NCBI RefSeq assembly: GCF_007197755.1
Contig: NZ_CP041636.1
Coordinates: 3,818,001-3,882,000 of the forward strand
Reading direction: 5' to 3'
Length of the DNA: 64,000 bases
Source of the DNA: Ferrovibrio terrae
GTDB taxonomy: Bacteria > Pseudomonadota > Alphaproteobacteria > Ferrovibrionales > Ferrovibrionaceae
In this document: piece after piece, positions 1 through 8,266 of the stretch
Position numbering within the stretch: the first letter of the stretch is position 1
Layout of the letters: each line of letters opens with the position of its first letter
The notes under the pieces: generated by a model
Told to the model about the DNA's origin: nothing
What the model saw: only the letters and a program-made list of their open reading frames with translations
The model's database searches: none
Program-made: the position numbers and the translations under genes

Positions 1-759
1 TTCCTCGACCGTTTCGCCGCCGCCGCCGACCAGGGCTTCCAGGCCGTCGAATTCATGTTCCCCTACGACCATTCGGCTGCTGCCGTGGCCTCGGCCGTAC
101 GGGCGGCCGGGGTGCAGGTGGTGCTGTTCAACACCCCCGCCGGCGACTGGGCCAAGGGTGAGCGCGGGCTGGCCGCGCTGCCCAGCCGGCGGCAGGATTT
201 CCGCGCCGCCATGGCGCGGACCTTCGAATATGCCGAGGCTTTCAACTGCCCACGCATCCATGTGGTGGCCGGCATGCAGCCTTCAGGTGCGGATCGCCGT
301 GCCATGGAAGCCTGTTTCATGGACAACCTGGCCTGGGCGGCGCAGCAGGCTGCGGGGATGGGTCGCATGCTGATGCTGGAGCCGCTCAACCAGCGCGACA
401 ATCCGGGTTTCTTCCTCAGCGATTTCGATTTCGCCGAGAAAGTGATCACCGATATCGGCGCCCCCAACCTGCGCCTGCAGTTCGACGTCTATCATGCGCA
501 GATTACCCATGGTGACATCACCAAACGGATCGAACGGCAGATGCCGTGGATCGGCCATGTGCAGATCGCCAACCCGCCCGACCGCCGCGAACCGGGCAAC
601 GGCGAGATCGACTACCGCTATATCCTCGAGACCTTTGACCGGCTGGGCTATGACGGCTGGATCGGCTGCGAATACCGCCCAACCGGCAGCACGGTGGAGA
701 GCCTCGGCTGGATCAGGGACTACGGCGTGGTGCCGCCGAAGAAGCCGACTAATCCATAA
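1..759 (+). CDS. hyi: Hydroxypyruvate isomerase / 2-oxo-tetronate isomerase family protein (5' partial)
   Basis: The reading frame is open from the first base of the window, so the start codon lies just upstream. The visible 252 codons suggest that only about 5-10 residues are missing, since the family is about 258 residues long. The protein is a xylose-isomerase-like TIM barrel. Visible family signatures are GFQAVEFMFPYD near the N-terminus, the metal-ligand-bearing segment LEPLNQRDNPG, the HVQIANPPDRREPG loop and GCEYRP near the end. Hyi interconverts hydroxypyruvate and tartronate semialdehyde; the close relative OtnI acts on 2-oxo-tetronates. A DenD-type erythronate dehydrogenase at 8880 and the sugar-acid-type TRAP genes next door fit a role in C3/C4 sugar-acid catabolism, but Hyi and OtnI cannot be told apart from sequence alone. 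It converges on the TRAP operon with only 5 bp between the two. Confidence 0.88.
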   Translation, partial: FLDRFAAAADQGFQAVEFMFPYDHSAAAVASAVRAAGVQVVLFNTPAGDWAKGERGLAALPSRRQDFRAAMARTFEYAEAFNCPRIHVVAGMQPSGADRRAMEACFMDNLAWAAQQAAGMGRMLMLEPLNQRDNPGFFLSDFDFAEKVITDIGAPNLRLQFDVYHAQITHGDITKRIERQMPWIGHVQIANPPDRREPGNGEIDYRYILETFDRLGYDGWIGCEYRPTGSTVESLGWIRDYGVVPPKKPTNP

Positions 760-764
760 GCCAG

Positions 765-2066
765 TTAATCCATAAGACCGGGCAGCCAGAGCGCAATCGC
801 CGGGAAGCCGATCAGCAGGGCGACGCGCACCAGATCCGCCACCACGAAAGGCAGGATGCCGCGGATGACGGTTTCCAGCCTCACATTGCCGACCCCCTGA
901 ATGACGAACAGGTTCATGCCGACTGGCGGCACGATCATGCCAATCTCGATAATCGTGACCATGTAAATGCCGAACCAGATCGGATCGATGCCTAACGCCT
1001 GCACCAGCGGGAACACGAATGGCAGGGTCAGCAGCATCATCGCCAGGTCATCCATCAGCGCGCCGAGGATGACGTAGAATCCGGTCAGCAGGATCAGGAA
1101 CAGCACCGGGCTCAGATTGAGGGCCTGAATCTGCTGCACCACGAATTGCGGTGCATTGGTGACTTCGAGGAAGAAATTGAACAGGCCCGCGCCGATCAGG
1201 ATCAGGAAGATCATCGCACTGGTGGCTGCGGTTTCGCGCAAAGAGTCGCGGAAGCGACCCAGGGTCATCGAGCGGCTGAGCACTGCGAACAGCAAAGCAC
1301 CGACGGCGCCCACCGAGGCGGCTTCATTCGGCGAGAATACCCCGATGAACATGCCGCCGATCACGATGGCGAACAGCAGGAAGACCGGCCAGACCGTTTT
1401 CAGCGTACGGCGGCGCTGCGGCCAGGACATCCGCTCGCCGGCCGGCCCTATGGCGGGATTGAGCCGCGTGGCGACGGCAATCGCCAGCATATAGAGCACG
1501 GTGCCCAGTACGCCCGGCAGCAGTGCCGCGACATAGAGCTTGCCGAGCGACTGTTCCGTGAGCAGCGCATAGATCAGCAGGATGATCGACGGCGGAATCA
1601 GAATCCCGAGCGTGCCACCGGCCGCTATCGTGGCCGAGGCCAGGCTGTCGGCATAGCCGCGCCGGCGCATTTCGGGCAATGCCACGCGGCACATGGTGGC
1701 AGCCGTGGCAATCGCCGAACCGCAGATCGAGCCGAACGCCGCGCAGGCGCCAATAGTGGCGAGCGCCAGTCCACCGCGATAATGGCCGAGGAAAGCATAG
1801 GCTGCGTCGTAGAGCTGACGCGAGAGCCCGGCATAGGTGGCGAACACTCCCATCATCACGAACAGCGGCACGGTCGACAGGCTGTAGGGGATCACTGATT
1901 CAAACGGCGACGAGCCCATTACATAGGCAAGGCCATCCCAGCCCTGCAGCCACAGAAATCCCACGGCACCAACCACGCCCATCGCCACGGCAACGGGCAC
2001 CTGCACGAACATCAGCACCAGCACCGCGCCGAAGCCGATCACGCCAAGCCAGGCCGCTGTCATCAC
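765..2066 (-). CDS. dctM: TRAP transporter large permease, DctM subunit
   Basis: 433-residue integral membrane protein of the DctM/SiaM family, the ion-coupled translocation subunit of tripartite ATP-independent periplasmic transporters. Around 12 hydrophobic segments run along the whole length. Family features include the SICGSAIATAATM stretch, GTLGILIPPSI and PNEAASVGAVGAL, all typical of DctM. The start overlaps the end of dctQ by 4 bp (ATGA), so the two permease genes are translationally coupled. The solute is most likely an organic or sugar acid, given the adjacent hydroxypyruvate/oxo-tetronate isomerase gene, but specificity is set by the binding protein and cannot be read here. Confidence 0.95.
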   Translation of the reverse strand: MMTAAWLGVIGFGAVLVLMFVQVPVAVAMGVVGAVGFLWLQGWDGLAYVMGSSPFESVIPYSLSTVPLFVMMGVFATYAGLSRQLYDAAYAFLGHYRGGLALATIGACAAFGSICGSAIATAATMCRVALPEMRRRGYADSLASATIAAGGTLGILIPPSIILLIYALLTEQSLGKLYVAALLPGVLGTVLYMLAIAVATRLNPAIGPAGERMSWPQRRRTLKTVWPVFLLFAIVIGGMFIGVFSPNEAASVGAVGALLFAVLSRSMTLGRFRDSLRETAATSAMIFLILIGAGLFNFFLEVTNAPQFVVQQIQALNLSPVLFLILLTGFYVILGALMDDLAMMLLTLPFVFPLVQALGIDPIWFGIYMVTIIEIGMIVPPVGMNLFVIQGVGNVRLETVIRGILPFVVADLVRVALLIGFPAIALWLPGLMD

Positions 2067-2593
2067 AGTACCTCGGCTTTCGGTTCCATCGGCGCAATCA
2101 CCTCGCGCCCGGTGATGGCGACGGCGAGATGGCGCAGCACGATCAGCAGGATCAGTGCGGTCGTGAAGAACGCGCCGGCCAGCAGCGGGTACCAGAACCA
2201 GATCATCGGCAGCCCGATGGTCTGCGATTTATCGCCCATCATGGCCACGGTCTGCGCCTGACCGATGCCGAACCAGCCGATGGCCAGCATCAGCACGCCG
2301 CCCAGCAGCGCCGAAAATGCACGGCAGAGCGCGCGGCCGCGCAGCGGCAGCCGCGTGGTAACGATATCGACCGAGACATGGCTGTCGGTCATAAAGCCGT
2401 AGGGGATGGTGAGGAAGGCGCAGCCGACGATCATCAGCTGTGTGATATCGACCGTACCCAGAATACCCCGCCCACCGAAATTTCGGATCACTATGTCGAG
2501 GCAGGTGAACAGGCCAGCCAACAGCGCACAGAAGGCACCGATCTTGCCGGCCCAGGAGGCGGCCCGTTCCGCGAGGCGATAGAAAACGATCAT
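2063..2593 (-). CDS. dctQ: TRAP transporter small permease, DctQ subunit
   Basis: 176 residues with four predicted transmembrane helices (about 15-35, 50-70, 90-112 and 130-152) and the usual DctQ topology. The ITQLMIVGCAFLTIPYG segment and the DSHVSVDIV motif are typical of the family. It partners DctM in the inner membrane. It lies between dctP (upstream on this strand, separated by a stem-loop at 2611-2644) and dctM (4-bp overlap). Confidence 0.93.
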   Translation of the reverse strand: MIVFYRLAERAASWAGKIGAFCALLAGLFTCLDIVIRNFGGRGILGTVDITQLMIVGCAFLTIPYGFMTDSHVSVDIVTTRLPLRGRALCRAFSALLGGVLMLAIGWFGIGQAQTVAMMGDKSQTIGLPMIWFWYPLLAGAFFTTALILLIVLRHLAVAITGREVIAPMEPKAEVL

Positions 2594-2610
2594 CGACCGG
2601 TCCGCTGCAA

Positions 2611-2644
2611 TAAAAATATCCCGCCGCCCGTCAGGCGGCGGGAT
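2611..2644 (-). terminator. Intra-operon stem-loop/terminator between dctP and dctQ
   Basis: Perfect 11-bp stem: arms CCCGCCGCC (2620-2628) and GGCGGCGGG (2634-2642), each extended by an A/T pair at 2618-2619 and 2643-2644, with a 5-nt loop. On the minus strand it is followed by ATATTTTTA. It begins about 20 bp after the dctP stop codon and precedes dctQ. This looks like a Rho-independent terminator or mRNA stabiliser that would give more binding protein than permease. Confidence 0.8.
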
Positions 2645-2665
2645 CGTTCAGATCAGCACCAGAAC

Positions 2666-3721
2666 TTACTTCTTGGCGCCTTCATACTTGGCGATGCGCT
2701 GCTGCATCTCGGCAAAGATGGCACGGGCATCCTTCACGCCCTGGCCTTCCAGATCGGTCAGCAGCTTTTCAGTGGTCGGCTTCAGTGCGTCGCGCCAACG
2801 CACGCGTTCCTCGGCGCTCAGCGAACTCATCGCGTTGCCCTTCTTCGAGGCGGCTTCAAGACCCGGTGCATCCCACTGGTTCCACCAGTCGCCGAAACGC
2901 TCGGTCAACGCCGCGCCGGTGGTGTCGTCGATCGCCTTCTTCACATCGGCCGGCAGGCTGTCGTACTTCCGCTTGTTCATCACGAAATAGAAGCTGGCGG
3001 TGTAGGAGCGTGCATCAAGATGGAATTTCGTCACCTCGAACAGGCGGAACGAGTTGATCGGGTCCCACGGGAAGACCGCGCCATCGATCACGCCGCGCTG
3101 CAGATTTTCATAGACCTCGCCCGGCGGCAGGCCGACCGGCGTGGCGCCCAGCTGCTGCAGCATCGCGTTGATCTGCGGGCTGGGCGAGCGGATGCGCAGG
3201 CCCTTCAGGTCGTCCATCGTCTTGACCTGCTTGGCGCCGGTATGGATCAGGCCGGCGTTATGCGCATGCAGGCCCAGCACTTTCACCGTGTCGGGAAATT
3301 CGCCGGCGAAATGCTTGGGATACATCTCCCACAGCGTGCGGCTGGCGGCATTCGCCGTCTCGACCAGGAACGGGAATTCGATGATGCCCATGCGGTTGAA
3401 GCGACCGGCCGGCACACCGCGCAGGCCATGCGCGATATCGACCACGCCGCTGGTCGCCTGCTCGAGCTGGCGCGCCGGATTGCCGAAGGCGCTGCCGGCC
3501 GGGAAGACAGTCAGCTTGACCTTGCCATTGGTGCGCTTGGCCAGTTCCTCGCCCCAGGGCACGAACCAGTCGCGATGCATGCCGTGGCCGGCAGGCAGGA
3601 AATGGCTCAGCTTCAGCTCGATTTCCTGCGCCGCAACCGGCAATGCTGCGGTTGCGAAGAGCGCGGCGACCAGCGCCGCCGGCGCCGATTTGCCAATCAG
3701 GCGGATCAGTTTGGATGACAC
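2666..3721 (-). CDS. dctP: TRAP transporter periplasmic solute-binding protein, DctP family
   Basis: 351 residues when started at GTG 3721. That start has a GGGAGG ribosome site about 8 nt upstream and gives a clean signal peptide (SSKLIRLIGKSAPAALVAAL, cleavage near VAAQE). A longer in-frame ATG at 3799 would put 26 polar residues before the signal sequence and is unlikely. The DctP fold is supported by ELKLSHFLPAGHGMHRDW at the mature N-terminus, the IRSPSPQINAMLQQLGATPVGL hinge (split here as IRSPS and GATPVGL) and YENLQRGVIDG. The SBP-type arginine of the LRIRSP motif is expected to bind a carboxylate. It is the first gene of the dctPQM operon and is divergent from a second DctP gene at 3934. 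Confidence 0.95.
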   Translation of the reverse strand: MSSKLIRLIGKSAPAALVAALFATAALPVAAQEIELKLSHFLPAGHGMHRDWFVPWGEELAKRTNGKVKLTVFPAGSAFGNPARQLEQATSGVVDIAHGLRGVPAGRFNRMGIIEFPFLVETANAASRTLWEMYPKHFAGEFPDTVKVLGLHAHNAGLIHTGAKQVKTMDDLKGLRIRSPSPQINAMLQQLGATPVGLPPGEVYENLQRGVIDGAVFPWDPINSFRLFEVTKFHLDARSYTASFYFVMNKRKYDSLPADVKKAIDDTTGAALTERFGDWWNQWDAPGLEAASKKGNAMSSLSAEERVRWRDALKPTTEKLLTDLEGQGVKDARAIFAEMQQRIAKYEGAKK

Positions 3722-3933
3722 GATGCGTCCTCCCAGACGATGTTTGTTATGGCATTTTGCCTTGCGGCGCAGGATAGTTGCAGATGTAACTAAGGTCAAG
3801 ACGACCCGTCCACGGCGAGTTTCCGGGAGCCAAGGTTACCGCCTGAATACATAGACGGCCCATAGGCTTGTGCCTATTGTGACCCGGCAGAAACCGGTGG
3901 GTGGGTCCGCCGAGACTATAAAGGATTTTGCAG

Positions 3934-5064
3934 TTGGCGCGTCTGGTCACAGTGGCCGGCCTGGCTCTGGTATTGGGCATCCTGATCGGCATCGGTGCAG
4001 TCTCGCTTGACCGCGCGACGCAGAGCCCGGAAGCGCGCGCCATCAAGGAACCCGACAACGCGCAGAATCAGAATGCTGTGGTCGAGGCGCCGGGTGGCCG
4101 CATCACCATCCGCATGGCGAGCGCTGCGCCCACCTCGGCGCCACAGATCGGCACCATGGCTGTCGTCACCGTCGAGAAGCTGCAGGTCGCGTCCGACGGC
4201 AATGTCGAGATCAAGCTGTTCGAGCCCAACATGCTGGCGCCGAATGCCGAGCTGTTCGACAAGGTGTCGAACGGCGAGATCGACGCCGTGTGGTCTTCGC
4301 CCAACTTCTTCGCGCAGCGTGATTCCGTGCTGTGGCTGTTTTCCACCGTGCCCTTCGGGCCGTCGGCGAGCGAATATCTCGCCTGGCTGGCCTATGGCGG
4401 CGGCCAGGAACTGATGGACGCCACCTTCTCGCGCTTCAACATCAAGCCGATCGTCTGCACCGTGCTGCCGCCGGAATCCGGCGGCTGGTTCCGCCGTGAG
4501 ATCAACACAGTCGAAGACCTCAAGGGCCTGCGCATGCGCTTCATGGGCATCGGTGCCAAGGTGATCAGCCGACTGGGTGTCGAGACCGTGGCGCTGAATG
4601 GCGGCGACACCTTCCATGCGCTGCAAAGCGGCAGCATCGATGCGGCCGAATTCTCGCTGCCCTTCGTCGATGTGCGCTACGGCTTCGAGAAAGCCGCCAA
4701 CCACTATTATTTCCCCGGCTGGCACCAGCAGAGTTCGCTGATCACCATGCTGGTCAACATGAAGGTGTGGGACGGCATGAGCGATGCCCAGCGCGCCATG
4801 ATCAACAATGTCTGTGGCGACAATATCCGCGACAGCCTGGCCGAAGGCGAAGTGCAGCAGGTGCAGGCACTGCAGGAAATCCGCCAGCGCGGGGTCAAGG
4901 TACACACGCTGCCCAAGCCGATCATGGACGCGCTGAAGGCCTCGTGGATCCAGGTAGTGAAGGAAGAAAGCGCCGCTAATCCGGAATTCAAGAAAGTGTG
5001 GGAATCCTTCCACACCTTCCGCAAGTCCTACGCCGAATGGCGCGGGCTGGGATACCTGCCTTAA
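3934..5064 (+). CDS. TRAP-type solute-binding protein, DctP/TakP-like (orphan)
   Basis: 376 residues if started at TTG 3934, which has AAGGA 8 nt upstream; an in-frame TTG at 3928 is only 2 nt from that site and is less likely. An uncleaved or lipid-independent membrane anchor (residues about 5-25, VTVAGLALVLGILIGIGAV) is followed by a DctP domain. WSSPNFFAQRDSVLWLF, MRFMGIGAKVISRLG and HALQSGSIDAAE resemble the TakP-type binding proteins for 2-oxo acids and related carboxylates. No permease genes lie beside it, and it is transcribed away from the dctPQM operon. It may feed that DctQM pair or a distant one. Confidence 0.88.
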   Translation: MARLVTVAGLALVLGILIGIGAVSLDRATQSPEARAIKEPDNAQNQNAVVEAPGGRITIRMASAAPTSAPQIGTMAVVTVEKLQVASDGNVEIKLFEPNMLAPNAELFDKVSNGEIDAVWSSPNFFAQRDSVLWLFSTVPFGPSASEYLAWLAYGGGQELMDATFSRFNIKPIVCTVLPPESGGWFRREINTVEDLKGLRMRFMGIGAKVISRLGVETVALNGGDTFHALQSGSIDAAEFSLPFVDVRYGFEKAANHYYFPGWHQQSSLITMLVNMKVWDGMSDAQRAMINNVCGDNIRDSLAEGEVQQVQALQEIRQRGVKVHTLPKPIMDALKASWIQVVKEESAANPEFKKVWESFHTFRKSYAEWRGLGYLP

Positions 5065-5075
5065 GCAGTCGGCGC

Positions 5076-5813
5076 CTAAGCCGCCAGTGACCGACGCAGC
5101 TGGCGCAGCTGCCGTTCCACCGAAATATCGATCGACGCGGTCACTTCCAGGCTGCGGTCTTCCAGAGCATCGCCGCGCGGATTGGCGCGACCGCGCGCCT
5201 CCACCGCATCGTCGCGGCGACGGATCAGATCGATGATCTCGGGCTGGAACAGGCGCAGCAGGCCGTTGAGCCAGCGGTTCACCGGCGAGGACGGCCAGGC
5301 ATGACGCAGCTCGAAGCGCTCCAGCATGGCGATCACGTCGCGTGCGGCGAACCAGGTTTCATCAGTAACCCAGCGGTTGACGGTGAACAGCCGGATCGGC
5401 TGGCCGTAATGATCCATCGCCACACCGATGATATGGGCCAGGGCGTTTTCGCCGCGCGGCCAGTGTTCGCCGATCTTCTGCTTGGGCGAGCAGCGGCCGA
5501 CACCGGTCTTCACATATTTGGCCGGCTCGAACTGTTCACCCAGGAATTGCGGGCGCTGAAAGACATGAAAGTGACCATGCTCACGGCCGTCGTTGCGATG
5601 GGCGTGGTAGTAATATTGCGCACCGGTCTGCGGATCGAACACATCGCCGGCGGGATAATGCTGCTGCTCGAAGAAATCCTCCTCGCCACGCAGCAGTTCA
5701 GCCACCAGGTTGCTGCGCCGCGCCGCCAGATCCTGCTGGATCTTCAGCACCTCGCCGCCCGCCGCCGCCATCGCCTGCAGCCGCATCGTCCCCGCATTGG
5801 CCATCATATTCAT
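5076..5813 (-). CDS. Conserved uncharacterised protein (DUF6969-like)
   Basis: 245 residues, soluble, no signal peptide. The core holds a conserved histidine-rich segment, QYYYHAHRNDGREHGHFHVF (residues about 67-86), which looks like a metal or active-site cluster, and a second segment ALAHIIGVAMDHYG followed by LFTVNRWVTDETW. From memory this matches an uncharacterised family catalogued as DUF6969, but I cannot confirm that. A start at 5813 has GGGAGAG upstream. It converges on the orphan DctP gene with 11 bp between. No function can be assigned. Confidence 0.75.
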   Translation of the reverse strand: MNMMANAGTMRLQAMAAAGGEVLKIQQDLAARRSNLVAELLRGEEDFFEQQHYPAGDVFDPQTGAQYYYHAHRNDGREHGHFHVFQRPQFLGEQFEPAKYVKTGVGRCSPKQKIGEHWPRGENALAHIIGVAMDHYGQPIRLFTVNRWVTDETWFAARDVIAMLERFELRHAWPSSPVNRWLNGLLRLFQPEIIDLIRRRDDAVEARGRANPRGDALEDRSLEVTASIDISVERQLRQLRRSLAA

Positions 5814-6008
5814 CGGTACTGCTCTCCCGCACTCAACGCGGGGCAGTTAACCAGCCGCTCTGTTAAGCGGTGGTAAATGCGACAAGGCGCCACGCTTCCC
5901 AATGCGAGTCGCCGTGCTATTTTTTTCATCGGTGGGATACTAGTCCTGCCCCGAATCGGTGTTTGACACGCCATATACAGAAAACGCCCACTGCCCCAGG
6001 AGCCCCAG

Positions 6009-6386
6009 ATGTCGCGAGTCGCTTTATCCGTTTTTGCCCTGCTCGCCCTCAGCTTCACTCTCGGCAGCGCCCAGGCTGCCGGCAACCCGGAGGAAGGCCG
6101 CAAGGCTTTCGCCAAATGCCGGGCCTGCCACCAGCTGGATGCCGGCAAGCATGCCGTCGGCCCCTCGCTGAAGGGCGTGTTCGGTCGCAAGGCCGGCACC
6201 ACCGAAGGTTTCAAATATTCCGATGCGATGAAAAATTCCGGCATCACCTGGAGCGATGACACCATCGCGCAGTATCTCGCCGACCCTAAGAGCTTCATCA
6301 AGGGCAACAAGATGGTCTTCCCGGGCATCAAGCGGGAAACCGAGATCGCCGACCTGATCGCCTACCTCAAGGACGCGACCAAGTAA
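6009..6386 (+). CDS. Small class I c-type cytochrome
   Basis: 125 residues. An N-terminal signal peptide (SRVALSVFALLALSFTLGSAQA) directs it to the periplasm. The haem motif is CRACH (residues about 36-40), and the distal Met ligand lies in GNKMVFPGI. GRKAFAKCRACHQLDAG and VGPSLKGVFGRKAG are typical of the cytochrome c2/c-552 group. The role is electron transfer in a respiratory chain; the redox partner is not indicated by neighbours. AGGAG lies 7 nt before the ATG. Confidence 0.93.
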   Translation: MSRVALSVFALLALSFTLGSAQAAGNPEEGRKAFAKCRACHQLDAGKHAVGPSLKGVFGRKAGTTEGFKYSDAMKNSGITWSDDTIAQYLADPKSFIKGNKMVFPGIKRETEIADLIAYLKDATK

Positions 6387-6468
6387 CTGTCCAGTCAGGC
6401 TGTCACAGCCCCCTCTTCCTCCGTCTCGCCCGGTTGGCTAAGGTCAACGGGCAGAGATGGAGGAAACG

Positions 6469-7065
6469 ATGCCCGTATACGGCCCCGACGTGGTGCTGAA
6501 CAATCCCGCCTATATCCACGATACGGCGCAGATTTACGGCAAGGTGCGGCTGGAGGAAGGCAGCTCGGTCTGGATCAACGTGGCCGCGCGCGCCGAAAAT
6601 TACGAGATCGTCATCGGCGCCTACACCAACGTGCAGGATTTCTCGATGCTGCATGTCGGCAGCCAGACCGGCACCTACGTGGGCGCGCACTGCTCGGTCA
6701 CCCATCACTGCACGATCCACGGCTGCACGATCGGCGACAACTGCCTGATCGGCATCGGCTCGACCATCATGGACGGCTGCGTGATCGGCAACAACTGCAT
6801 CATCGGCGGCCATACCTTCCTGAAGGAAGGCACCGTAATCCCCGACAATTCTGTGGTGGTCGGCAGTCCCGGCAAGGTGATCAAGACGCAGAACAACTAC
6901 GTGCGCTGCCGGCTGAATGCCTATCTCTATTACCGCAACGCGCTGGCCTACAAACAGGGCCAGTATCGCGACTGGGATGCTCCGGACATGGCCAAGGCCG
7001 TCGGTGCCGAAATCGCGCGCCTGACCGAGGAACTCAAGGCGCTCGAAGCCGCCGGCAAGGCCTGA
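6469..7065 (+). CDS. Gamma-carbonic-anhydrase-like hexapeptide-repeat protein
   Basis: 198 residues started at ATG 6469, which has GGAGG at 6459-6463; the earlier ATG at 6457 overlaps this ribosome site and is rejected. The sequence is a left-handed beta-helix built from hexapeptide repeats (IYGKVRLEEGSSVWINVAAR, IGAYTNVQD, IGDNCLIGIGSTIMDG). The histidines in GAHCSVTHHCTIHGC match the zinc ligands of gamma-class carbonic anhydrases of the YrdA/PaaY branch. A C-terminal helix (about 160-198) is usual. Whether it hydrates CO2 or acts as an acyltransferase or thioesterase is not decided by sequence. Confidence 0.88.
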   Translation: MPVYGPDVVLNNPAYIHDTAQIYGKVRLEEGSSVWINVAARAENYEIVIGAYTNVQDFSMLHVGSQTGTYVGAHCSVTHHCTIHGCTIGDNCLIGIGSTIMDGCVIGNNCIIGGHTFLKEGTVIPDNSVVVGSPGKVIKTQNNYVRCRLNAYLYYRNALAYKQGQYRDWDAPDMAKAVGAEIARLTEELKALEAAGKA

Positions 7066-7186
7066 TCCGGCCTCAAGTCCTGCCTCTACCGTTTTTCGGC
7101 CTGAATTCCGCCGCTTTTACAGCGCAGGAATCCTGCCATGGTGCCGTGTAGGGTATTGAGATCAACGATGAGCAGGACATCGCCGC

Positions 7187-7795
7187 ATGTTCGCCTCTCT
7201 CGCCTTACCCCGGCTGGAAACCATCCCGGCTGACCGCAGCATGAGCGAAATCGACACCGCCCTGATGCACCGGGTCGCCCGCGGCGACCATGCGGCCTAT
7301 CGCCTGCTGGTCGACAAATACCTGCGTCATGCCGTCACCGTGGCCTATCGCGTGCTGTACAGCCGCGGCGATGCTGAAGAGGTCGCACAGGAGGCCTTCC
7401 TGCGCGTCTGGCAACATGCCGCACGCTGGCGCGCCGATGGCGGTGCCAGCTTCAAGACCTGGCTGAACCGCGTGGTCGTCAACCTGTGCATCGACCGCAA
7501 ACGCAAGCCTGGCATGGCGGCGCTGGACGACCAGGTCGAGATTGCCGACGAGGATCACGCGACACCCTATGACACGCGGCTGGCTGTCGAGACCAGCGAC
7601 CATGTCGCACTGGCGCTGCAGAAGCTGCCCGAGCGGCAGCGCGCCGCCATCCTGCTCTGCTTCTGGGAAGGTGAGAGCAATATCGATGCCGCCAGGGCGC
7701 TGGATATCAGTATCGGCGCGCTGGAATCCCTGCTGATCCGCGCCAAGCGTGCGCTGCGCGACGACCTGCGCACCACGTTCGGGCCAAAGGAGTAA
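7187..7795 (+). CDS. ECF-family RNA polymerase sigma factor
   Basis: 202 residues from ATG 7187; a shorter start at ATG 7241 (MSEIDTALMHR) is possible. Region sigma2 is seen at DAEEVAQEAFLRVWQH with the -10-binding helix, and sigma4 is an HTH at ERQRAAILLCFWEGES...ALDISIGALESLLIRAKRAL. It is followed after 4 bp by an anti-sigma-type gene with AAGGAG upstream, and then by a CnrX-like membrane sensor, so the three form an envelope-stress or metal-response sigma switch. No target genes are obvious next door. Confidence 0.93.
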   Translation: MFASLALPRLETIPADRSMSEIDTALMHRVARGDHAAYRLLVDKYLRHAVTVAYRVLYSRGDAEEVAQEAFLRVWQHAARWRADGGASFKTWLNRVVVNLCIDRKRKPGMAALDDQVEIADEDHATPYDTRLAVETSDHVALALQKLPERQRAAILLCFWEGESNIDAARALDISIGALESLLIRAKRALRDDLRTTFGPKE

Positions 7796-7799
7796 AGCG

Positions 7800-8261
7800 A
7801 TGAATCTCGAACGCTTCCTCGACCTGCTCGATGCCTATGGCGCCGATCTCGACCGCTGGCCGCAGAGTGAACAGGCTGCCGCCACCGCGATGCTCACCAC
7901 CCGCTCCGATGCCCGCGAAGCGCAGCGCCGCGCCGCTGCCGTGGATGCGCATCTGCTGCGCGCTCCTCTGCCCCGGATCGAACCGAGCGATGCGCTGCGC
8001 CAGCGCGTGCTGGCCCAGGTGGCCAATCTGCCGCCGGCACTTGCCGCAGCCCCCGCTCCCGACTGGCGCGCCCAGGTGGCCGAAGCGCTCGGGCTGCTGT
8101 TCCCGACCGGCCGCCGTGCACCGCAGTTTGCCGCACTGGCGCTCGCACTGGCTATCGGCGTCAGCGCCGGCTTCGCCAATTTCGGTCTGATCGATGCGCA
8201 GGAGACCGATCTCGTCACCGTGCAGATTGCATCTGCCACGCCGTTCCTGAGTGAGGACTAA
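7800..8261 (+). CDS. Putative anti-sigma factor, single-pass membrane protein
   Basis: 153 residues. The N-terminal FLDLLDAYGADLDRWP motif is typical of alphaproteobacterial anti-sigma/periplasmic sensor partners of ECF factors. A single transmembrane segment lies at about 113-133 (PQFAALALALAIGVSAGFANFGL), leaving a short C-terminal periplasmic tail. No zinc-binding ZAS motif (HxxxCxxC) is present. The assignment to anti-sigma rests on this motif, on topology and on the position directly after the sigma gene with an AAGGAG ribosome site inside the sigma stop region. Confidence 0.78.
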   Translation: MNLERFLDLLDAYGADLDRWPQSEQAAATAMLTTRSDAREAQRRAAAVDAHLLRAPLPRIEPSDALRQRVLAQVANLPPALAAAPAPDWRAQVAEALGLLFPTGRRAPQFAALALALAIGVSAGFANFGLIDAQETDLVTVQIASATPFLSED

Positions 8262-8266
8262 ACCCC

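Noticed and set aside
2129-3718. A 529-codon open frame on the plus strand across dctQ and dctP.
   Set aside because: It is antisense to two clear TRAP genes and has the low-complexity His/Gln/Arg composition that GC-rich DNA gives in the opposite frame.
7127-7155. GGAATCC near 7127 with CGTGTA at 7145 as an autoregulated ECF promoter.
   Set aside because: Only about 12 bp lie between the two elements, too short for an ECF promoter, and the second element is a poor match.
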